DNA from: Calliopsis andreniformis
Lineage: Eukaryota; Arthropoda; Insecta; Hymenoptera; Andrenidae
Direction: 5' to 3'
Assembly (NCBI RefSeq): GCF_051401765.1
Contig: NW_027480481.1
Coordinates: forward strand, 930,001 to 994,000
DNA: 64,000 bases
Position 1 is the first letter of the stretch, and every line of letters starts with the position of its first letter. Positions 1 through 14,162 of this stretch are shown here, piece after piece. The notes beneath the pieces were generated by a model that saw only the letters and a list, made by a program, of their open reading frames with translations, had not been told where the DNA came from and did no database searches. The position numbers and the translations under genes were made by a program.

Positions 1-3000
1 TTCAAACCTCAATCCTCAATTCTCAATCCTCAATACTCAAACCTCAATCGTCAATCCTCAATCCCCAATCCCCAATCCTCAATCCTCAATAATCAATCCT
101 CAATCCTCAATCCTCAATCTTCAATCCTCAATACTCAATCTTCAATCCTCAATCCTCAATCCTCAATACTCAATCCTCAATTTTCAATCCTCAATACTCA
201 ATTTTCAATCCTCAATCCTCAATCCTCTATCCTCAATCCTCATTCTACAATCCTCAATACCCAATCCTCAATCTTCAATCTTCAATCCTCAATTCGCAAT
301 CCTCAATCCTCAATCCTCAGACCTCAAGTATCAATACTCAACCCTCAGTCCTCGTCCTCAATCCACAACCCTCAATCCTCAATCGTTAATCTTCATTCAT
401 CAATATTCAACCTTCAATCCTCAATCCACAATCCTCAATGTTCAGTCCTCAATACCCAATCCTCAATCTTCAATCCTCAATCCTCAATCCTCAATCCTCA
501 ATCCTCAATCCTCAATCGTCAATCTTCAATCCTCAATACTCAATCTTCAATCCTCAATCCTCAATACTCAATCCACAATCCTCATTCTTCAATCCTCAAT
601 ACCCAATCCTCAATCTTCAATCCTCAACCCTCAATCCTCAATTCTCAATCCTCAATCCTCAGACCTCAGTCCTCAAACCTCAATCCTCAACACTCAGCCC
701 TCATCCTCCATCCTCAATCCTTAATCATCAATCCTCAATCTTCAATCCTCAATATTCAATTTTCAACCCTCAATCATCAATCCACAATTCTCAATCCTCA
801 ATCCTCAATCCTCAATCGTCAATCCTCAACTCTCGATCCTCAATCCAAAGTCCTCAGTCCTCAAACCTCAATCCTCAACCCTCAGCCCTCATCCTCCATC
901 CTCATCCCTCAATCCTCAATCCTCAATCTTCAATCCTCAATATTCAATCTTGAATCCTCAATCCTCAATTCTCAATCCTCAATCCTCAATCCTCAGTGAT
1001 CAATACTCAATCTTCAATACTCAATCATCGATCCTCAACCCTCCATCCTCAATCCTCAATCCTCAATCCTCATTTCTCAAACCTCAATTCTCAACCCTCA
1101 GTCCTCATCCTCAATTCTCAATCCTCAATCCTCAATCCTCAATCCTCAACTCTCAATACTCAATCTTCAATCCTCAATCCTCAATCTTCAATCCTCAGTC
1201 CTCAATCCTCAATCCTCAATCCTCAATCTTCAATCCTCAATACTCATTCTTCAGTCCTCAATCCTCAATCCTCAATCCTCAATCCTCAATCCTCAATCCT
1301 TAATCCTCAATCCTCAATCCTCAATCCTCAGACCTCAAACCTCAATCCTCAACCCCCAGACATCATCCTCAATCCTCAATACTCAATCCTCAATCCTCAA
1401 TCTTCAATCCTCAATCCTCAGCCCTCATCCTCCATCCTCAATCCTCAATCCTCAATCCTCAATCTTCAATCCTCAGTACACAATATTCAATCCCCAATCC
1501 TCAATCCTCAATCCTCAATCCTCAATCCTCAATCCTCAACCCTCAATCCTCATACCTCAAACCTCAATCCTCAACCCTCAGTCCTCATCCTCAATTCTCA
1601 ATCCTCAATCCTCAATCCTCAATCTTCAATCCTCAATAATCAATCTCCAATCCTAGATACTCAGTCCACAATCTTCAATCCTTAATTCTCAATCTTCAAT
1701 CCTCAATCCCCAGTCTTCAATCTTCAATCCTCAATGCTCAACCCTCAATCCTCAATCCTCAGTCCTCAATCCTCAGTCCTCAGTCCTCAAACCTCAATCC
1801 TCAAACCCCAGACATCATCCTCAATCCTCAATCCTCAATCCTCAATCTTCAATCCTCAATCCTCAGCCCTCAAACCTCAATTCTGAATCCTCAATACTCA
1901 ACCTTCAATCCTCAATCTTCAATCCTCAGTACTCAATATTCAATCCCCAATCCTCAATCCTCAATCCTCAATCCTCAATCCTCAATCCTCAAACCTCAAT
2001 CCTCATTCCTCAAACCTCAATCCTCAACCCTCAGTCGTCATCCTCAATTCTCAATCCTCAACCCTCAATCCTCAATCCTCAATCTTCAATCCTCAATAAT
2101 CAATCTCCAATCCTAGATCCTCAATCCACAATCTCAATCCTTAATTCTCAATCTTCAATCGTCAATCCCCAGTCTTCAATCTTCAATCCTCAATGCTCAA
2201 TCCTCAATCCTCAATCCTCAGTCCTCAATCGTCAGTCCTCAATCCTCAAACCTCAATCCTCAATACTCAATTTTCAATCCTCAATCCTCAAACTTCAATC
2301 CTCAATTCTCAATCCTCAATCCTCTGTCCTCAGTCCTCAAACCTCAATCCTCAGCCCTCAGCCCTCATCCTCCATCCTCAATCCTTAATCATCAATCCTC
2401 AATCATCAATCCTCAATATTCAATCTTCAACCCTCAATCCTCAATCCTCAATCCTCAATCCTCAATCCTCAGTGATCAATACTCAATCTCTAATACACAA
2501 TCATCAGTCCTCAATCCTCAATCCTCAATCCTCAATCCTCAATCCTCATTTCTCAAACCTCAATCCTCAACCCACATTCCTCAACTTTCAATCCTCAATA
2601 CTCAATCTTCAATCCTCAATCCTCAATCCTCAATCCTCAGTCCTCAATCCTCAGTCATCAATCCTCAATCTTCAATACTCAATCGTCAATCCTCAGTCCT
2701 CAATCCTCAATCCTCAATCCTCGTTCCTCAAACCTCAATCCTCAACCCTCAGTCCTCACCCTCAATTCTCAATTCTCAATTCTCAGTCCTCAATCCTCAA
2801 TCTTCAATCCTCAATAATCAATCTCCAATCCTACATCCTCAGTCCTTAATCCTCAATCTTCAATCCTCAATCGCCAGTCCTCAATCTTCAATCCTCAATG
2901 CTCAATCCTCAATCCTCAAGCCTCAGTCCTCAATCCTCAATCCCCAAACCTCAATCCTCAACCGTCAGTCCTCGTCCTCAGTACTCGACCCTCAATCCTC

Positions 3001-6000
3001 AATCCTCAATCTTCAGCCTCCAATCCCAGATCCTCAAACCTCAATCCTCAATAATCAATCTTCAATCCTAGATCCTCAATCCTCAATCCTCATACCTCAA
3101 ACCTCAATCCTCAACCCTCAGTCCTCATCCTCAATTCTCAATCCTCAATCCTCAATCCTCAATCTTCAATCCTCAATAATCAATCTCCAATCCTAGATAC
3201 TCAGTCCACAATCTTCAATCCTTAATTCTCAATCTTCAATCCTCAATCCCCAGTCTTCAATCTTCAATCCTCAATGCTCAATCCTCAATCCTCAATCCTC
3301 AGTCCTCAATCCTCAGTCCTCAGTCCTCAAACCTCAATCCTCAACCCCCAGACATCATCCTCAATCCTCAATCCTCAATCCTCAATCCTCAATCCTCAAT
3401 CTTCAATCCTCAATCCTCAGCCCTCAAACCTCAATTCTGAATCCTCAATACTCAACCTTCAATCCTCAATCTTCAATCCTCAGTACTCAATATTCAATCC
3501 CCAATCCTCAATCCTCAATCCTCAATCCTCAATCCTCAGTGATCAATACTCAATCTCTAATACACAATCAACAGTGCTCAATCCTCAATCCTCAATCCTC
3601 AATCTTCAATCCTCATTTCTCAAACCTCAATCCTCAACCCACAATCCTCAACTTTCAATCCTCAATACTCAATCTTCAATCCTCAATCCTCAATCCTCAA
3701 TCCTCAGTCCTCAATCCTCAGTCATCAATCCTCAATCCTCAACCCTCAGCCCTCATCCTCCATCCTCAATTCTTAATCATCAATCCTCAATCCTCAGTGA
3801 TCAATACTCAATCTCTAATACACAATCATCAGTGCTCAATCCTCAATCCCCAAGCCTCAGTCCTCAATCCCCAAACCTCAATCCTCAACCGTCAGTCCTC
3901 GTCCTCAGTACTCGACCCTCAATCCTCAATCCTCAATCTTCAGTCTCCAATCCTAGATCCTCAAACCTCAATCCTCAATAATCAATCTTCAATCCTCAAT
4001 CCTCAATCCTCAATCCTCAATCCCCAATATTCAATCCTCAATAACCAATCTCCAATCCTAGATCCTCAACCCCCAATCCTCAATCCTCAATCCTCAATCC
4101 TCATTCTTCAATCCTCAATACCCAATGCTCAATCTTCAATCCTCTATCAACAATCCTGAATTCTCACTCCTCAATCCTCAGTCCTCAGTCGTCAAACCTC
4201 AATCCCCGACCCTCAGCCCTCATCCTCAATCCTCAGTCCTCAATCCTCAGTCCTCAGGCCTCAAACCTCAATCCTCAACCCTCAGACATCATCCTCAATC
4301 CTCAATCCTCAATCCTCAATCCTCAATCTTCAATCCTCAATACTCAATCTTCAATCCTCAATCCTCAGTCCTCAAACCTCAATTCTGAATCCTCAGTACT
4401 CAACCTTCAATCCTCAATCCTCAGTCCTCAGTACTCAACCATCAATCCTCAATTCTCAATACTCAATAGAATATCCTGAATTCTCAGGATTCAATACTCA
4501 AACCTCAATCCTCAACCCTCTGCCCTCATCCTCCATCCTCAATCCTCAATCCTCAACCCTCAATATGCAACACACAACCCTCAGCCATGAATCCTCAATA
4601 CTCAACGAACAATCCTCAATTCTCAATACTCAATAGAATATCCTGAAATCTCATGGTTCAATACTCAATCCACAATATTCAATAATCAAATCTCAATCCT
4701 CAATCTTCAATCCTCAATACTCAATTTCAAACCTCAAACCTCAATTCTCAATCCTCAATACTCAATGCTCAATCGTCAATCCTCAATTCCCAATCCTCAA
4801 TCTTCAGTCCTCAATCCTCAATCCTCAATCCTCAGTCCTCAATCCTCAATCTTCAATCTTCAATACACAATCTTCAATCATCAATCCTCAATCCTCAATC
4901 CTCAATCCTCAATCTTCAATCCTCAATACTCAATCTTCAATCCTCAATCCTCAATCCTCAATCCTCAATCCTCAATTTTCAATCCTCAATCCTCAATCCT
5001 CAGACCTCAGTCACCAATATTCAACCCTCAGTACTCGTCCTCAATCCACAACCCTCAATCCTCAATCCTCAATCTTCAATCATCAATATTCAATCTTCAA
5101 TCCTCAATGCTCAATCCTCAATCATCAATCCTCAATCCTCAATCTTCAATCCTCAATCCTCAATCCTCAATCCTCAATCCTCAATCTTCAATCCTCAATA
5201 CTCAATCTTCAATCCTCAATCCTCAATCCTCAATCCTCAATCCTCATTCTACAATCCTCAATACCCAATCCTCAATCTTCAATCTTCAATCCTCAATTCG
5301 CAATCCTCAATCCTCAATCCTCAGACCTCAAGTAACAATACACAACCCTCAGTCCTCGTCCTCAATCCACAACCCTCAATCCTCAATCGTTAATCTTCAT
5401 TCATCAATATTCAACCTTCAATCCTCAATCCTCAATCCTCAATGTTCAGACCTCAATACCCAATCCTCAATCTTCAATCCTCAATCCTCAATCCTCAATC
5501 CTCAATCCTCAATCCTCAATCGTCAATCTTCAATCCTCAATACTCAATCTTCAATCCTCAGCCCTCAATCCTCAGTCCTCGGTCCTCAAACCTCAATCCT
5601 CAACCCTCAGACATAATCCTCAATCCTCAATCCTCAATCCTCATTCCTCAATCCTCATTCCTCAATCTTCAATCCTCAATACTCAATCTTCAATCCTCAA
5701 TCCTCAATCCTGAATCTTCAATCGTCAATACTGAATCTTCAATCCTCAATCCTCAATCCTCAATCCTCAATCCTCAGCCCTCAGTCCTCAAATCTCAATG
5801 CTCAATCCTCAATACCCAATCCTCAATCCTCAATCCTCAATCCTCAATCCTCAATCCTCAATCTTCAATCCTCAATACTCAATCTTCAATCCTCAATCCT
5901 CAATCCTCAATAATCAATCCTCAATCTTCAATCCTCAGTCCTCAGCCGTCGAACCTCAATCCCCGACCCTCAGCCCTCATCCTCAATCCTTAGTCCTCAA

Positions 6001-6557
6001 TCCTGAGTCCTCAGACCTCAAACCTCAATCCTCAACCCTCAGACATCATCCTCCATCCTCAATCCTCAATCCTCAATCCTCAATATTCAATCCTCAATTT
6101 TCAATCTTCAATCCTCAATCCTCAATCCTCAATCCTCAATCCTCAATCCTCAATCCACAGTGATCAATACTTAATCTTCAATACCCGATCATCAATCCTC
6201 AACCCTCAATCCCTAATCCTCAATCCTCAATCCTCATTCCTCAAACCTAAATTCTCAACCCTCAGTCCTCATCCTCAATCCTCAATCCTCAATCCTCAAT
6301 CTTCAATCCTCAATTCTCAATACTCAATCTTCAACCTCAATCCTCAATCCTCAATCCTCATTTCTCAAACCTCAATCCTCAACCCTCAGTCCTCATCCTC
6401 AATTCTCAATTCTCAATCCTCAAACATCAATCCTCAATCTTCAATCCTCAATAATCAATCTCCAATCCTAGATCCTCAATCCTCAATCCTCAATCCCCAA
6501 TCTTCAATCCTCAATAATCAATCTCCAATCCTAGATCCTCAATCCACAATCTCAATC
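1..6557. repeat. Higher-order block, copy 1 (16,925-bp offset duplication)
   Basis: This stretch recurs at 16926-23482 at a constant offset of 16925 bp. Diagnostic variants match one for one, including the A-B landmark at 4469 and 4636 with its unusual 167-bp spacing. The only difference I noticed is C at 5562 against T at 22487; I did not align every base. The left edge is cut by the window start. The right edge falls near 6557, where this copy continues into the 6551-10286 block while copy 2 continues differently. Confidence 0.92.
4469..4656. repeat. Paired A-B landmark, spacing 167
   Basis: A inverted repeat at 4473-4490: ATCCTGAATTCTCAGGAT, 7-bp arms around ATTC. B at 4636 reads GAAATCTCATGG, so it lacks the EcoRI site. 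The interval between them carries TATGCAACACACAACCC and GCCATGAATCC. Confidence 0.9.
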
Positions 6558-8001
6558 TTCAATCCTCAATGCTCAATCCTCAATCCTCAATCCTCAGTCC
6601 TCAATCCTCAATCCTCAATCCTCAAACCTCAATCCTCTACCGTCAGTACTCGTCCTCAATCCTCAAACCTCAATCCTCAATCCTCAATATTCAATCATCA
6701 ATACTCAATCTTGAATCCTCAATCCTCAATCCTCAATGCTCAATCCTCAACCCTCAATATTCAACACACAACCCTCAGCCATGAATCCTCAATACTCAAC
6801 CATCAATCCTCAATTCTCAATACTCAATAATCAATCGCCAATTCTCAATCCCCAATCCTCAATCTTCAATCCTCAATCCTCAATCCTCAATCCTCAATCC
6901 TCAATCCTCAACCCTCAATATTCAACACTCAAAACACAATCTTCAATCATCAATCCTCAATCCTCAATCCTCAATCCTCAATCTTCAATCCTCAATATCC
7001 AATCTTCAATCCTCAATCCTCAATCCTCAATCCTCAATCCTCAATTTTCAATCCTCAATCCTCAATCCTCAGACCTCAATCATCAATATTCAACCCTCAG
7101 TCCTCGTCCTCAATACACAACACTCAATCCTCAATCCTCAATCTTCAATCATCAATATTCAATCTTCAATCCTCAATGCTCAATCCTCAATCCTCAATCC
7201 TCAGTCCTCAATCTTCAATCCTCAATCCTCAACACTCAATCGCCAATCCTCAATCTTCAACCCTCAATACTCAATCTTCAATCCTCAATCCTCAATCGTC
7301 AATCCTCAATCCTCAATCTTCAATCCTCAATACTCAATTTTCAATCCTCAATCCTCAATCTTCAATCCTCAATTCTCAATCCTCAATCCTCTGTCCTCAG
7401 TCCTCAAACCTCAATCCTCAGTCCTCACCCTCAATTCTCAATCCTCAATCCTCAATCCTCAATCCTCAATCCTCAATCCTCAATAATCAATCTCCAAACC
7501 CAGATCCTCAATCCAAAATATGCAATCCTTAATTCTCAATCTTCAATCCTCAATCCCCAGTCCTCAACCCTCAATCCTCAATCCTCAATCCTCAATCCTC
7601 ATTCTTCAATCCTCAATACCCAATCCACAATCTTCAATCCTCTATCAACAATCCTTAATTCTCAATCCTCAATCCTCAGTCCTCAGCCGTCAAACCTCAA
7701 TCCCCGACCCTCAGCCCTCATCCTCAACCGTTAGTCCTCAATCCTCAGTCCTCAGTCCTCAAACCTCAATCCTCAACCCTCAGACATCATCCGCAATCCT
7801 CAATACTCAATCCTCAATCCTCAATCCTCAATCATCAATACTCAATACTCAATCTTCAATCCTCAATCCTCAGTCCTCAAACCTCAATCCTCAATCCTCA
7901 GTGATCAATACTCAATCTTCAATCCTCAATCCTCAGCCCTCAATCCTCAATCCTCAGTCCTCAGTAATCAACCATCAATCCTCAATTCTCAATACTCAAT
8001 A

Positions 8002-8023
8002 GCATATCCTGAATTCTCAGGAT
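8002..8023. repeat. Solitary A landmark, GCATAT subfamily
   Basis: GCATATCC replaces GAATATCC; the inverted repeat at 8006-8023 is intact. No B follows at 167 or 174 bp. Confidence 0.88.
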
Positions 8024-9848
8024 TCAATACTCAAACCTCAATCCTCAACCCTCTGCCCTCATCCTCCATCCTCAATCCTCAATCCTCAATCCTCAATCTT
8101 CAATCCTCAGTACTCAATATTCAATCCCCAATCCTCAATCCTCAATCCTCAATCCTCAATCCTGAATCCTCAATCCTCAACCCTCAATCCTCATTCCTTA
8201 AACCTCAATCCTCAGTCCTCACCCTCAATTCTCAATCCTCAATCCTCAATCCTCAATCCTCAATCTTCAATCCTCAATAATCAATCTCCAAACCCAGATC
8301 CTCAATCCACAATATTCAATCCTTAATTCTCAATCTTCAATCCTCAATCCCCAGTCTTCAATCTTCAATCCCCAATGCTCAATCCTCAATCCTCAATCCT
8401 CAGTCCTCAATCCTCAATCCTCAATCCTCAAACCTCAATCCTCTACCCTTAGTCCTCATGCTCAATTCTCAAATTTCAATCCTCAATAATCAATCCTCAA
8501 TCTTCAATCCTCAATAATCAATCTCCAATCCTAGATCCTCAATCCTCAATCCTCAATCTCCAATCTTCAATCCTCAATAATCAATCTCCAATCCTAGATC
8601 CTCAACCCTCAATCCTCAATCCTCAATCCTCAATCCTCAATATTCAACACTCAATACACAATCTTCAATCATCAATCCTCAATCCTCAATCCTCAATCCT
8701 CAATCTTCAGTCCTCAATATCCAATCTTCAATCCTCAATCCTCAATCCTCAATCCTCAGTCCTCAATTTTCAATCCTCAATCCTCAATCCTCAGACTTCA
8801 ATCATCAATATTCAACCCTCAGACCTAGTCCTCAATACACAACCCTCAATCCTCAATCCTCAATCTTCAATCATCAATATTCAATCATCAATCCTCAATG
8901 CTCAATCCTCAATCCTCAATCCTCAATCCTCAAACTTCAATCCTCAATCCTCAATCCTCAATCCTCAATCCTCAATCTTCAATCCTCAATACTCAATCTT
9001 CAATCCTCAATCCTCAATCGTCAATCCTCAATCCTCAATTTTCAATCCTCAATACTCAATTTTCAATCCTCAATCCTCAATCTTCAATCCTCAATTCTCA
9101 ATCCTCAATCCTCTGTCCTCAGTCCTCGAACCTCAAACCTCAACCCTCAGCCCTCATCCTCCATCCTCAATTCTTAATCGTCAATCCTCAATCCTCAATC
9201 CTCAATCCTCAATCCTCAGTGATCAATACTCAATCTTTAATACACAATCCTCAATCCACAATCCTCAATCCTCAATCCTCAATCCTCAATCCTCAATCCT
9301 CATCCTCAATTCTCAATTCTCAATCCTCAATCATCACTCCTCAATCTTCAATCCTCAATAATCAATCTCCAATCCTAGATCCTCAATCCTGAATCATCAA
9401 TCCTCAACCTCCAACCCTCAATAATCAATCTCCAATCCTAGATCCTCAACCCTCAATCCTCAATCCTCAATCCTCAATCCTCATTCTTCAATCCTCAATA
9501 CCCAATCCTCAATCTTCGATCCTCTATCAACAATCCTTAATTCTCAATCCTCAATCCTCAGTCCTCAGCCGTCAAACCTCAATCCCCGACCCTCAGCCCT
9601 CATCCTCAATCCTCAGTCCTCAATCCTCAGTCCTCAGGCCTCAAACCTCAATCCTCAACCCTCAGACATCATCCTCAATCCTCAATCCTCAATCCTCAAT
9701 CCTCAATCTTCAATCCTCAATACTCAATCTTCAATCCTCAATCCTCAGTCCTCAAACCTCAATTCTGAATCCTCAGTACTCAACCTTCAATCCTCAATCC
9801 TCAGTCCTCAGTACTCAACCATCAATCCTCAATTCTCAATACTCAATA

Positions 9849-10043
9849 GAATATCCTGAATTCTCAGGATTCAATACTCAAACCTCAATCCTCAACCCTC
9901 TGCCCTCATCCTCCATCCTCAATCCTCAATCCTCAATCCTCAACCCTCAATATGCAACACACAACCCTCAGCCATGAATCCTCAATACTCAACGAACAAT
10001 CCTCAATTCTCAATACTCAATAGAATATCCTGAATTCTCATGG
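9849..10043. repeat. Paired A-B landmark, spacing 174
   Basis: A inverted repeat at 9853-9870; B at 10023 with GAATTCTCATGG. One more heptamer separates A and B than in the 4469 pair. Confidence 0.9.
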
Positions 10044-10335
10044 TTCAATACTCAATCCACAATATTCAATAATCAAATCTCAATCCTCAATCTTCAATCC
10101 TCAATACTCAATTTCAAACCTCAATCCTCAATTCTCAATCCTCAATACTCAATGCTCAATCGTCAATCCTCAATTCCCAATCCTCAATCTTCAGTCCTCA
10201 ATCCTCAATCCTCAATCCTCAATCCTCAATCCTCAATCTTCAATCTTCAATACACAATCTCCAATCATCAATCCTCAATCCTCCAATCCTCAATCCTCAA
10301 TCTTCAATCCTCAATACTCAATCTTCAATCCTCAA

Positions 10336-12970
10336 TCCTCAATCCTCAATCCTCAATCCTCAATCATCAATACTCAATACTCAATCTTCAATCCTCAATC
10401 CTCAGTCCTTAAACCTCAATCCTCAATCCTCAGTGATCAATACTCAATCTTCAATCCTCAATCCTCAATCCTCAATCCTCAATCCTCAATCTTCAATCCT
10501 CAATACTCAATCTTCAATCCTCAATCCTCAATCCTCAATAATCAATCCTCAATCTTCAATCCTCAGTCCTCAGCCGTCGAACCTCAATCCCCGACCCTCA
10601 GCCCTCATCCTCAATCCTCAGTCCTCAATCCTCAGTCCTCAGTCCTCAAACCTCAATCCTCAACCCTCAGACATCATCCTCCATCCTCAATCCTCAATCC
10701 TCAATCCTCAATATTCAATCCTCAATTTTCAATCCTCAATCCTCAATCCTCAATCCTCAATCCTCAATCCTCAATCCTCAATCCACAGTGATCAATACTT
10801 AATCTTCAATACCCAATCATCAATCCTCAACCCTCAATCCCTAATCCTCAATCCTCAATCCTCATTTCTCAAACCTAAATTCTCAACCCTCAGTCCTCAT
10901 CCTCAATCCTCAATCCTCAATCCTCAACCTTCAATCCTCAATTCTCAATACTCAATCTTCAACCTCAATCATCAATCCTCAATTCTCAATCCTCAATCCT
11001 CAATCCTCAGTCGTCAAACCTCAATCCCTGACCCTCAGCCCTCATCCTCAAGCCTCAGTCTTCAATCCTCAGTCCTCAGTCCTCGAACCTCAATCCTCAA
11101 CCCTCAGACATCATCCTCAATCCTCAATCCTCAATCCTCAATCCTCAATCTTCAATCCCTAATACTCAACCTTCAAGCCTCAATCCTCAGTACTCAATCC
11201 TGAATCCTCAATCTTCAATCCTCAATATCCAATCTTCAATCCTCAATCCTCAATCCTCAATCCTCAATCCTCAATTTTCAATCCTCAATCCTCAATCCTC
11301 AGACCTCAATCATCAATATTCAACCCTCAGTCCTCGTACTTAATCCACAACACTCAATCCTCAATCCGCAATCTTCAACCATCAATATTCAATCTTCAAT
11401 CCTCAATGCTAAATCCTCAATCCTCAATCCTCTATCCTCAATCTTCAATCCTCAATCCTCAATCCTCAATCCTCAATCCTCAATCCTCAATCCTCAATCC
11501 TCAATCCTCAATCTTCAATCCTCAATACTCAATCTTCAATCCACAATCCTCAATCGTCAATCCTCAATCCTCAATCTTCAATCCTCAATACTCAATTTTC
11601 AATCCTCAATCCTCAATCCTCAATCCTCAATTCTCAATCCTCAATCCTCTGTCCTCAGACCTCAAACCTCAATCCTCAACACTCAGCCCTCATCCTCCAT
11701 CCACAATCCTTAATCATCAATCCTCTATATTCAATCCTCAATATTCTATCATCAACCCTCAATCCTCAACCCTCAATCCTCAATCTTCAATCCTCAATGC
11801 TCAATCCTCAATCCTCAAGCCTCAGTCCTCAATCCTCAATCCCCAAACCTCAATCCTCAACCGTCAGTCCTCGTCCTCAGTACTCGACCCTCAATCCTCA
11901 ATCCTCAATCTTCAGTCTCCAATCCTAGATCCTCAAACCTCAATCCTCAATAATCAATCTTCAATCCTCAATCCTCAATCCTCAATCCTCAATCCCCAAT
12001 ATTCAATCCTCAATAACCAATCTCCAATCCTAGATACTCAACCCTCAATCCTCAATCCTCAATCCTCAATCCTCATTCTTCAATCCTCAATACGCAATCC
12101 TCAATCTTCAATCCTCTATCAACAATCCTTAATTCTCAATCCTCAATCCTCAGTCCTCAGCCGTCAAACCTCAATCCCCGACCCTCAGCCCTCATCCTCA
12201 ATCCTCAGTCCTCAATCCTCAGTCCTCAGGCCTCAAACCTCAATCCTCAACCCTCAGACATCATCCTCAATCCTCAATCCTCAATCCCCAATCCTCAATC
12301 TTCAATCCTCAATACTCAATCTTCAATCCTCAATCCTCAGTCCTCAAACCTCAATTCTGAATCCTCAATACTCAACCTTCAATCCTCAATCCTCAGTCCT
12401 CAGAACTCAACCATCAATCCTCAATTCTCAATACTCAATAGAATATCCTGAATTCTCATGGTTCAATACTCAATCCACAATATTCAATAATCAAATCTCA
12501 ATCCTCAATCTTCAATCCTCAATACTCAATTTCAAACCTCAATCCTCAATTCTCAATCCTCAATACTCAATCCTCAATCGTCAATCCTCAATCCCCATTC
12601 CTCAATCTTCAATCCTCAATCCTCAATCCTCAATCCTCAATCCTCAATCCTCAATCTTCAATCTTCAATACACAATCTTCAATCATCAATCCGCAATCCT
12701 CAATCCTCAATCCTCAATCTTCAATACTCAATACTCAATCTTCAATCCTCAATCCTCAATCCTCAACCCTCAATCGTCAATTTTCAATCCTCAATCCTCA
12801 ATCCTCAGACCTCAATCATCAATATTCAACCCTCAGTACTCGTCCTCAATCCACAACCCTCAATCCTCAATCCTCAATCTTCAATCATCAATATTCAATC
12901 TTCAATCCTCAATGCTCAATCCTCAATCCTCAATCCTCAATCCTCAATCTTCAATCCTCAATTCTCAATC
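10336..12970. repeat. Higher-order block shared with 59.7-62.3 kb, copy 1
   Basis: Matches 59700-62330 at offset 49364, falling to 49357 (one heptamer less) before 12441. Substitutions include T at 10410 against C at 59774 and an A/C difference just after the ATG at 11406 against 60770. Confidence 0.85.
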
Positions 12971-14162
12971 CTCAATCCTCAATCCTCAATCTTCAATCCT
13001 CAATACTCAATCTTCAATCCTCAATCCTCAGTCCTCAATACTCAATCCTCAATCTTCAATCCTCAATACTCAATCTTCAATCCTCAATCCTCAATCCTCA
13101 ATCCTCAATCCTCATTCTACAATCCTCAATACCCAACCCTCAATCCTCAATCTTCAATCCTCAATTCGCAATCCTCAATCCTCAATCCTCAGACCTCAAG
13201 TATCAATACTCAACTTTCAGTCCTCGTCCTCAATCGACAACCCTCAATCCTCAATCGTTAATCTTCATTCATCAATATTCAACCTTCAATCCTCAATCCA
13301 CAATCCTCAATGTTCAGTCCTCAATACCCAATCCTCAATCTTCAATCCTCAATCCTCAACCCTCAATCCTCAATCCTCAATCCTCAATCGTCAATCTTCA
13401 ATCCTCAATACTCAATCTTCAATCCTCAATCCTCAATCCTCAATCCTCAATCCTCATTCTTCAATCCTCAATACCCAATCCTCAATCTTCAATCCTCAAC
13501 CCTCAAACCTCAATTCTCAATCCTCAATCCTCAGTCCTCAGTCCTCAAACCTCAATCCTCAACCCTCAGCCCTCATCCTCCATCCTCAATCCTTAATCAT
13601 CAATCCTCAATCTTCAATCCTCAATATTCAATTTTCAATCCTCAATGCTCAATCCTCAATTCTCAATCCTCAATACTCAATCCTCAATCGTCAATCCTCA
13701 ATCCCCAATCCTCAATCTTCAATCCTCAATCCTCAATCCTCAATCCTCAATCCTCAATCCTCAATCCTCAATATTCTATCTTCAATACACAATCTTCAAT
13801 CATCAATCCTCAATCCTCAATCCTCAATCCTTAATCTTCAATCCTCAATACTCAACCTTCAATCCTCAATCCTCAATCCTCAATCCTCAATCCTCAATTT
13901 TCAATCCTCAATCCTCAATCCTCAGACCTCAATCATCAATATTCAACCCTCAGTACTCGTCCTCAATCCACAACCCTCAATCCTCAATCCTCAATCTTCA
14001 ATCATCAATATTCAATCTTCAATCCTCAATGCTCAATCCTCAATCCTCAATCCTCAATCCTCAATCTTCAATCCTCAATTCTCAATCCTCAATCCTCAAC
14101 CCTCAATCATCAATCCTCAACTCTCAATCCTCAATCCTCAATCCTCAATCCTCAATCCGCAA
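11816..14162. repeat. 2.35-kb block repeated at 37.0-39.3 kb, copy 1
   Basis: Matches 36992-39338 at a constant offset of 25176, checked at CAAGCCTCA (11816 and 36992), the B landmark (12441 and 37617), ATGCTC (12912 and 38088) and ATGTTCAG (13310 and 38486). Confidence 0.9.

Larger units (their letters stand above)
6551..10286. repeat. Higher-order block shared with 52.8-57.8 kb, copy 1
   Basis: Matches 52823-57770. The offset is 46272 up to about 9606 and 47484 after it, because the second copy holds two extra 606-bp units. Scattered substitutions separate the copies (for example around 6843, 7515-7525, 7730 and 9003), so this duplication looks older than the 16,925-bp one. Confidence 0.88.

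Noticed and set aside
4146..4160. GAATTC in CCTGAATTCTCACTCC as another A landmark
   Set aside because: It lacks the GAATATCC left flank and the AGGA right arm; it is a separate one-base variant of a CAATTC unit.
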